From an uncultured Erythrobacter sp. (GTDB lineage Bacteria; Pseudomonadota; Alphaproteobacteria; Sphingomonadales; Sphingomonadaceae): a stretch of DNA of 64,000 nt. The notes under the pieces were generated by a model. The model saw nothing but the letters and a program-made list of their open reading frames with translations, did no database searches and was not told where the DNA came from. Each line of letters begins with the position of its first letter. Positions within the stretch are counted from its first letter, which is position 1. The stretch spans positions 310,001 to 374,000 of the forward strand of contig CANMUS010000001.1 in the NCBI GenBank assembly GCA_947501215.1, given 5' to 3'. This document shows positions 58,528-64,000 of the stretch, piece by piece. The position numbers were made by a program, and so were the translations under genes.

Positions 58528-59364
58528 ATGACCGCAACCATCGAGATGATGGAGGCTGGCGGGCGCACATTGCGTGTCGCGCATTGGCGGCTGGACGAGA
58601 AATCCGACCACCCGCCGATCCTGTTCTTCAACGGCATCGGCGCGAATATCGAGGCGGTTGCCCCGCTCGCGGAGCGCTTGACCGAACGCGGCTTCGTGAT
58701 GTTCGACATGCCGGGCACGGGCGAGAGCCCCGATCCGACCGTGCCTTACAATCCCTTCACCATGAGCTGGACGGCAAACCAGATTCTCGACCAGCTCGGC
58801 CTCGGCGAGGTCGACGTTATGGGCGTCAGTTGGGGCGGCGCTATGGCGCAGCACTTCACGCTGCAATATCCCAAGCGCACCCGGCGGCTGGTGCTGGTTG
58901 CCACTACGGCCGGCATGTTGATGGTGCCCGGAAAGCCGGCGGCCCTTACCAAGATGGCCAATCCGCGCCGTTATATCGATCCTGACTTCATGAACGAGCA
59001 TTTCATGACACTGTACGGCGGCATGACCAAGCGGGCCGGGAGCAAGGAAGACCACATCGGTCACCTCAAGCCGCCCTCCCCGCGCGGCTATTTCTACCAG
59101 CTGCTCGCCATGCTCGGCTGGACTAGCCTCCCCGCCCTGCCTTTCATGGCCAAGGAGGTGCTGGTGATGATGGGCGACGAGGATCAGATCGTTCCGCTGA
59201 TCAACGGGCGCATTCTCGCCTCCGCCATTCCCAATGCACGGCTGGAGGTCTTCGAAGGTGGCGGACACCTCTTCCTGCTGACCCACGCGGACGAGAGCGT
59301 TGCAATGCTACGCGATTTCCTCGACGCGCCGGAAACCGAAGCGGAAGGCCGCCGCGCAGCCTGA
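58528..59364 (+). CDS. phaZ: Intracellular poly(3-hydroxyalkanoate) depolymerase
   Basis: An alpha/beta hydrolase of 278 residues that breaks down stored polyester. PILFFNGIGANIEAV is the N-terminal strand and oxyanion segment, GVSWGG the nucleophile box, GDEDQIVP the Asp region and GGGHLFLL the His. The overall pattern fits PhaZ of medium-chain polymer producers. The ATG at 58528 with AGGA 8 nt upstream is preferred; a GTG at 58504 would add eight residues. It lies directly after phaC, so synthesis and mobilisation genes are linked. Confidence 0.85.
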   Translation: MTATIEMMEAGGRTLRVAHWRLDEKSDHPPILFFNGIGANIEAVAPLAERLTERGFVMFDMPGTGESPDPTVPYNPFTMSWTANQILDQLGLGEVDVMGVSWGGAMAQHFTLQYPKRTRRLVLVATTAGMLMVPGKPAALTKMANPRRYIDPDFMNEHFMTLYGGMTKRAGSKEDHIGHLKPPSPRGYFYQLLAMLGWTSLPALPFMAKEVLVMMGDEDQIVPLINGRILASAIPNARLEVFEGGGHLFLLTHADESVAMLRDFLDAPETEAEGRRAA

Positions 59365-59404
59365 GGGCGGCACGGCGGACCATCGGAAAGGACGAGCCAG
59401 ACCG

Positions 59405-60886
59405 ATGGAAATCGCCAATCCCGACCCGAACATCCGGCCTGCCTTCGCTCGCCCCCATACCGGCGAAGGCGGCGCGCTGAGCCGCACGGGCTTTGCCTGG
59501 GCGGTCTTCGAATGGGCACGCAATCCCTATTACATCCTCGTCGTCATCTACATTTTCGCGCCCTATTTCGCGCGGGACATTATCGGCGGCGATGTGCTTG
59601 CCAGCGGCACGCTCGATGGGTTGGAGCCGGACGAGGCGCTGGCTGAGGCGAATGCCATCGGTCAGGCGACTATCGCCAGCGTGACGAAATGGGCGGGCGT
59701 GATCGCAGCGCTGACCGCGCCCTTTCTTGGAGCCGCGCTGGACCGTGGCGGCAGGCTGAAACCCATCCTCGCCGTGTTCCTTGGCGTGATCGCACTGGCA
59801 TCCGCGGGGCTGTGGTTCGCCATGGCCGGTGGCGAAGGGCTTTCTACTCCGGCGATCATGACCCTGCTGGTGGTGGCTTACGTCGGCTACACCTATTCGG
59901 AAGTGACGCACAATGCGATGCTGAGCGTCGCCGGAGAACCGCGCCGACTGGCGATGATATCGGGTCTCGGTCTCGGCCTCGGAAATCTTGCGGCGACACT
60001 GATCTTCATTGCCATCGCGCTGTTCTTCGTCCTGCCCGCGGCAGTCGGGTGGCCTTTCGCCGCCCCGCTGTTCGGCGTCGATCTGGAGCGGTTCGAGCAC
60101 GCACGGCTCGTTGGCCCGATCTGTGCGGTCTGGCTGGCTGCGTTCTCGATCCCCTTCTTCCTGAACGCGAAAGACCCGGGACAACCGGGCGCCAGCTGGA
60201 CCAACGCCTTCAGGGATGGAGCGCGCAGCGTTTTCCGCACTTTGCGCGAAGCGACGCGGTTCCGCGAGCTGATGAAGTTCCTCATCGCCCGCATGTTCTA
60301 CGCCGATGCGATGGCGGCACTACTTGCGCTGGGCGCTGTCTATGTCGCGCTGTTCCTGCAGTGGAATTTCCTCGAGATGCTTTGCTACGCGATCTTCGCG
60401 AGCGCCTGCGCGTTCGGGGGCGGTATTTTCGGCGGCTGGCTGGAAGAGCGCGTCGGCGTGAAGACTGCACTGGCGCTCGAAATCCTCGCCATGGTCGTCA
60501 CCGGCCTGGTGCAGCTGAGCATCACGCGCGAAAGCCTGTTTTTCGGGCTGGTGGAGAATGTCGAAGTCTGGGACGGCCTCGTATTCGCCACCCTTTCCGA
60601 TCTCGTCTATCTCGGGCTGATCAGCGTGATCGCCATCACCGCCACGGCCAGCATCAGCTCCAGCCGGACCATGCTCGTCGCTCTCGCGCCGCCAGGCCGC
60701 AGCGGCGAATTCTTCGGTCTATATGCCATCGCCGGGACGATCACCGTCTGGATGGGCCCGTTGCTGGTCGAGCAGTTCACCCTCTGGTCGGGCGACCAGC
60801 GCATAGGCATGACCTCGATCCATTTGCTGTTCGCCATCGGCCTCGCGATCCTGCTGTCCGTCCGGATGCCCGAACGCTCCGTTTGA
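59405..60886 (+). CDS. MFS transporter, UMF1/Atg22-like
   Basis: A 493-residue transporter with about eleven or twelve membrane spans. WAVFEWARNPYYILVVIYIFAPYF at residues 29-52 and YTYSEVTHNAMLSVAG are typical of the UMF1/Atg22-like branch of the major facilitator superfamily, which exports amino acids in yeast vacuoles. The gene is between the PHA depolymerase and an N-acyl-D-amino-acid deacylase, so an amino acid or acylated derivative is a fair guess at its substrate. The ribosome-binding site is weak. Confidence 0.85.
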   Translation: MEIANPDPNIRPAFARPHTGEGGALSRTGFAWAVFEWARNPYYILVVIYIFAPYFARDIIGGDVLASGTLDGLEPDEALAEANAIGQATIASVTKWAGVIAALTAPFLGAALDRGGRLKPILAVFLGVIALASAGLWFAMAGGEGLSTPAIMTLLVVAYVGYTYSEVTHNAMLSVAGEPRRLAMISGLGLGLGNLAATLIFIAIALFFVLPAAVGWPFAAPLFGVDLERFEHARLVGPICAVWLAAFSIPFFLNAKDPGQPGASWTNAFRDGARSVFRTLREATRFRELMKFLIARMFYADAMAALLALGAVYVALFLQWNFLEMLCYAIFASACAFGGGIFGGWLEERVGVKTALALEILAMVVTGLVQLSITRESLFFGLVENVEVWDGLVFATLSDLVYLGLISVIAITATASISSSRTMLVALAPPGRSGEFFGLYAIAGTITVWMGPLLVEQFTLWSGDQRIGMTSIHLLFAIGLAILLSVRMPERSV

Positions 60887-60949
60887 GAAGCGCTGGACAG
60901 ATCGGTTGCAATGTGGAACCTTCTTACGCGGAGAGAGGAGCACACAATC

Positions 60950-62701
60950 ATGCCCGCATTCGACCTTATTATTCGCAACGGCACCATCGTCGATGGTACC
61001 GGCAATACCCGCTTCACCGGCGATGTCGCCGTCAAGGACGGCCTGATCGCGCAAGTCGGCACGGTATCCGGCGACGCGGCCGAGGAAATCGATGCGGACG
61101 GCAAGCTGGTTACGCCCGGCTTCGTCGACATCCACACGCATTACGACGGGCAGGCGACGTGGGACCAGGAAATGGCCCCGTCGAGCTGGCATGGTGTCAC
61201 TACGGTGGTAATGGGCAATTGCGGTGTCGGCTTCGCGCCCGCCCGGCCCGACAAGCATGAATGGCTGATCGGGTTGATGGAAGGCGTCGAGGACATTCCT
61301 GGCACCGCGCTGGCCGAAGGGATGGACTGGAACTGGGAGACCTTCCCCGAATATCTCGACGCGCTCGAAAAACTGCCGCGCACGGTGGACGTGGGCACGC
61401 ACGTCCCGCACGGTTCGGTCCGCGCCTATGTGCTCGGCGACCGTGAACGGCCCGGCGCGATCCCGACCGATGAAGATATCAGGCAGATGGCCGCCATCGT
61501 CGAGGACGGCGTCCGCGCAGGTGCGCTAGGCTTCTCGACCTCGCGCACAGTGCTCCACCGGGATATCGACGGCGAAGTCGTTCCCGGGACCACGGCGACG
61601 AAGGAGGAACTCATCGAAATCGGGCGCGCCATGGGCCGCGCCGGTCACGGCGTGTTCGAGATGGCCAGCGACATGAAGCGCGAATGGGACGAGTTCGGCT
61701 GGATGGGCGCGCTCAGCCGCGAGACCGGCCTGCCCTGCACCTATGCCGCGCTGCAATCGATCGCCAAGGAAATGTCGCTCGACGAGCAGATCGAAAGCAT
61801 GCGCGCGGAAAACGACAATGGCGCGAATATCGTTGCCCAGATCGCATTGCGCGGAAACGGTATCGTCATGGCGTGGCAGGGCACTGTCCATCCTTTCCGC
61901 TTCCGCCCGAGCTGGCAAGCGATCGAGGAACTGCCGTGGGAGCAGCAGAAGGCGAAACTGCTCGATCCCGACTTCAAGGCGCAGCTGCTGTCGGAGGAAA
62001 ACGACCTCTCGGAGGTCAACCAGGACATCATCGGGCTGATCATGGTCGTGTGCCAGGGCTGGCCGATGCAGTTCGAGATGGACCCCGACTTCAATTACGA
62101 ACCGACGGCGGAAGAAAGCATCGCCGCGCGGGCCGAGAAAGCGGGCAAGTCGGGCGAGGAATACGCCTACGACCTGCTTTGCCGGGACGAAGGCAAAGGC
62201 TTCATCTACCTGCCGATCCTCAATTACGCAGACGGCAATCTCGACTTCCTGATGGATCTCCAGCAGTCCGACGACACGGTCAATTCGCTCTCAGATGGCG
62301 GCGCACATTGCGGGACGATCTGCGATGCAGCCTCGCCCACCTTCATGCTGCAGCACTGGGTGCGCGACCGGGATCGCGGCACGATCAGCCTCGAGAATGC
62401 AATCAAGCGCCAGTGCAGCGACACCGCGCGGCTCTATGGCCTCGAGGATCGTGGTGTCATCGCGCCGGGCTATCTCGCCGATCTCAACATCATCGACATG
62501 GAACGGCTCAAGCTCGGCAAGCCGTGGCTCGCGTTCGATCTTCCCGCCGGCGGCAAGCGATTACTACAAAAGGCGGAAGGCTATGTCGCGACGATCAAGA
62601 ACGGCAAGGTCACATTCCGCGAAGGTGAATGGACCGGCGAGACACCGGGCGGGCTGATCCGCGGCCCGCAGCGCGCCGAACTGGCGGAGGCAGCCGAATG
62701 A
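60950..62701 (+). CDS. N-acyl-D-amino-acid deacylase family amidohydrolase
   Basis: A 583-residue metal-dependent amidohydrolase of the D-aminoacylase family. [19 protein letters not shown] opens the beta-sandwich, [15 protein letters not shown] carries the HxH metal motif, and [12 protein letters not shown] the conserved Cys ligand; [20 protein letters not shown] holds the catalytic Asp region. GAGGAG lies 9 nt before the ATG at 60950. It overlaps the following MDR gene by four bases. The substrate may be an N-acyl D-amino acid or a related amide. Confidence 0.88.
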   Translation: MPAFDLIIRNGTIVDGTGNTRFTGDVAVKDGLIAQVGTVSGDAAEEIDADGKLVTPGFVDIHTHYDGQATWDQEMAPSSWHGVTTVVMGNCGVGFAPARPDKHEWLIGLMEGVEDIPGTALAEGMDWNWETFPEYLDALEKLPRTVDVGTHVPHGSVRAYVLGDRERPGAIPTDEDIRQMAAIVEDGVRAGALGFSTSRTVLHRDIDGEVVPGTTATKEELIEIGRAMGRAGHGVFEMASDMKREWDEFGWMGALSRETGLPCTYAALQSIAKEMSLDEQIESMRAENDNGANIVAQIALRGNGIVMAWQGTVHPFRFRPSWQAIEELPWEQQKAKLLDPDFKAQLLSEENDLSEVNQDIIGLIMVVCQGWPMQFEMDPDFNYEPTAEESIAARAEKAGKSGEEYAYDLLCRDEGKGFIYLPILNYADGNLDFLMDLQQSDDTVNSLSDGGAHCGTICDAASPTFMLQHWVRDRDRGTISLENAIKRQCSDTARLYGLEDRGVIAPGYLADLNIIDMERLKLGKPWLAFDLPAGGKRLLQKAEGYVATIKNGKVTFREGEWTGETPGGLIRGPQRAELAEAAE

Positions 62702-63708
62702 AAGCTATCCGCACCGGCGCTACTCCCTCCACGCTCGATGCTCTCGAACTGGTCGACATCGACGGCCCCGCCGATCCGGGACCGGGAGAGATTACGGTCG
62801 ATATCAAGGCCAGCTCGCTGAATTATCACGACTATGCGGTCGTGAAGGGCATGATCCCGACCGAAGAGGGCCGCATCCCGATGTCCGACGGGGCCGGCGT
62901 GGTGACTGCGGTGGGCGACGGCGTGAGCGAATTTGCCGTCGGCGACCATGTGGTCTCGACCTTCTTCCCCGACTGGCTCACCGGCCCGCCTCCGCAGAGC
63001 GCTTTCACCCGCGTGCCGGGCGACGGTATCGACGGTTATGCACGGGAGGCGATCACCGCGCCGACGCACTGGTTCACCCGCGCGCCCGCCGGTTTCAGCC
63101 ATGCCGAGGCCGCGACATTGACCTGCGCCGGCCTGACCGCATGGCGCGCGCTGTTCGTGGACTACGCCGTGAAGCCCGGCGATACCGTGCTCGTCCAGGG
63201 CACCGGCGGCGTGTCGATCTTTGCGCTGCAATTCGCGAAGGCGGCAGGGGCGACCGTCATCGCAACCAGCTCCTCCGACGAGAAGCTGGAGCGGGTGAAG
63301 GCGATGGGGGCCGATCACCTCATCAATTACAAGGAGGTCGAGGCCTGGGGGCCGAAAGCGCTCGAACTGACGGGCGGACGCGGGGTCGATTGCGTGGTCG
63401 AGATCGGCGGCGCGGGCACGCTCGACCAGTCGATGCTGGCGACGCGGGTCGGCGGGCATGTCGCGTTGATCGGCGTACTGGCGGGCATTGTCGGACCGGT
63501 TCAGACCGCCCTGCTCTTCTCCAAGAATCTGAAGGTCCAGGGCCTAACGGTCGGAAGCCGGAGCATGCAGCAGGACATGATCGCCGCCATCGAAGCGAAC
63601 GGAATCGAGCCAGTGATCAGCGACACATTCGCGCTGGCCGACCTTGCCGATGCGTTTCGCCACCAGGAAAGCGGAAGCCACTTCGGCAAGATCGCAGTGG
63701 CAATCTGA
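62698..63708 (+). CDS. MDR-family NAD(P)-dependent alcohol dehydrogenase/quinone reductase
   Basis: A 336-residue medium-chain reductase. The N-terminal GroES-like domain contains LNYHDYAVVKGMIP and MSDGAGVVTAVGDGV; the Rossmann domain has VQGTGGVSIFALQFAKAAGATVIATSSSDEKLERVKAMGADHLINY. The catalytic-zinc Cys and His residues of classical alcohol dehydrogenases are not at their usual positions, so a zinc-free quinone-oxidoreductase-like enzyme is likely. Its ATG overlaps the deacylase TGA. Confidence 0.87.
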   Translation: MKAIRTGATPSTLDALELVDIDGPADPGPGEITVDIKASSLNYHDYAVVKGMIPTEEGRIPMSDGAGVVTAVGDGVSEFAVGDHVVSTFFPDWLTGPPPQSAFTRVPGDGIDGYAREAITAPTHWFTRAPAGFSHAEAATLTCAGLTAWRALFVDYAVKPGDTVLVQGTGGVSIFALQFAKAAGATVIATSSSDEKLERVKAMGADHLINYKEVEAWGPKALELTGGRGVDCVVEIGGAGTLDQSMLATRVGGHVALIGVLAGIVGPVQTALLFSKNLKVQGLTVGSRSMQQDMIAAIEANGIEPVISDTFALADLADAFRHQESGSHFGKIAVAI

Positions 63709-63715
63709 CCTCGAC

Positions 63716-64000
63716 TTAGGGCTCGATCACGATACCCTTCGAAGGATCGATATCGCCGCCGAGCATGGCGACGAAAGTATCGCGCGCGGCTTCCAGCCCC
63801 TGCTTGCGCTCGATCTCGATGCTGTCGCCGGCGTCTTCGAGAAAGCCGTGCCAGCTTGCCGCGATCTGCTTGCCCGCCTCTTCCGGTCCGACCGACTTGA
63901 ACAGGGCAACTGCATGATCTGGCGCGAAGAACAGGGTCGGCGTCGGTCCGGGGATTTCGTCGGTGCCGCTGCCGCGTTGATCGACGTGAGTTGCACCGAC
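63716..64000 (-). CDS. DUF2855-family protein (5' end outside window)
   Basis: The C-terminal 94 residues of a gene that continues past the window edge. The frame reads VGATHVDQRGSGTDEIPGPTPTLFFAPDHAVALFKSVGPEEAGKQIAASWHGFLEDAG in pieces, with the GPTPTLFFAP and later segments resembling the end of DUF2855 proteins, which are distant MDR-fold relatives. It ends with IVIEP and TAA at 63716, seven bases from the end of the convergent MDR gene. The family call is tentative. Confidence 0.6.
   Translation of the reverse strand, partial: VGATHVDQRGSGTDEIPGPTPTLFFAPDHAVALFKSVGPEEAGKQIAASWHGFLEDAGDSIEIERKQGLEAARDTFVAMLGGDIDPSKGIVIEP

Overview
This 64 kb window is a high-GC, densely packed chromosomal segment with many ATGA/TGATG gene overlaps. 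It looks like a chromosome of Sphingomonadales, probably family Erythrobacteraceae (Alphaproteobacteria). The grounds are gene content rather than a marker gene: bamD, recN and ligA close together, an sdhCDA operon, a 2-oxoacid:ferredoxin oxidoreductase, a polyhydroxyalkanoate synthase/depolymerase pair, an Erythrobacter-like subclass B3 metallo-beta-lactamase, and YdjM, DUF2459 and DUF2855 genes. No rRNA, tRNA, CRISPR array, transposase or integrase was seen.

Layout. 1-12.5 kb: a truncated photolyase, envelope enzymes, korAB, an esterase with rppH, an RsmB-type methyltransferase, guaB, 3-hydroxybutyrate dehydrogenase and a YpfJ metalloprotease. 12.5-16.1 kb: a BlaR1/BlaI-type sensor-repressor pair whose sensor carries a heptad-repeat periplasmic region; a ClpP-like protease and a cyclophilin diverge from it across a shared promoter with two operator-like repeats. 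16.1-21 kb: sdhCDA continued by an M20 peptidase and a zincin-like lipoprotein (no sdhB here). 21-28.2 kb: an SDR, B3 beta-lactamase, PrmA and DUF2459 operon, a class A-like serine hydrolase, an FAD oxidase, a second SDR and a CinA-type amidohydrolase. 28.3-37.7 kb: ligA, recN and bamD in a row, with an acyl hydrolase, two lipoproteins and a CapA protein between them. 37.7-44.2 kb: nhaA with a 57-residue partner, then divergent proB and proCA (a complete proline pathway), then a soluble globin-type chemoreceptor. 44.2-48.7 kb: an accessory zone with a repeat-rich spacer, an HTH protein, and a clearly AT-richer island holding a winged-helix protein, an HNH endonuclease and an AIPR abortive-infection gene split by a frameshift at a six-base homopolymer. 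48.7-55.2 kb: lepA and a tandem pair of PAS-GGDEF-EAL-PilZ proteins. 55.4-64 kb: an adrenodoxin-type reductase, phaC, phaZ, an MFS transporter, an N-acyl-D-amino-acid deacylase, an MDR reductase and a truncated DUF2855 gene.

How it fits together. The carbon-storage theme (3-hydroxybutyrate dehydrogenase, PhaC, PhaZ) and central metabolism (SDH, KorAB) sit beside envelope stress and defence functions. The most unusual material is the AIPR-HNH-winged-helix island with its frameshift, the apparent ATT start codon of proC, the repeat-bearing BlaR1-like sensor with its 21-bp-phased operator repeats, and the c-di-GMP pair in which one EAL domain has lost its signature residues.
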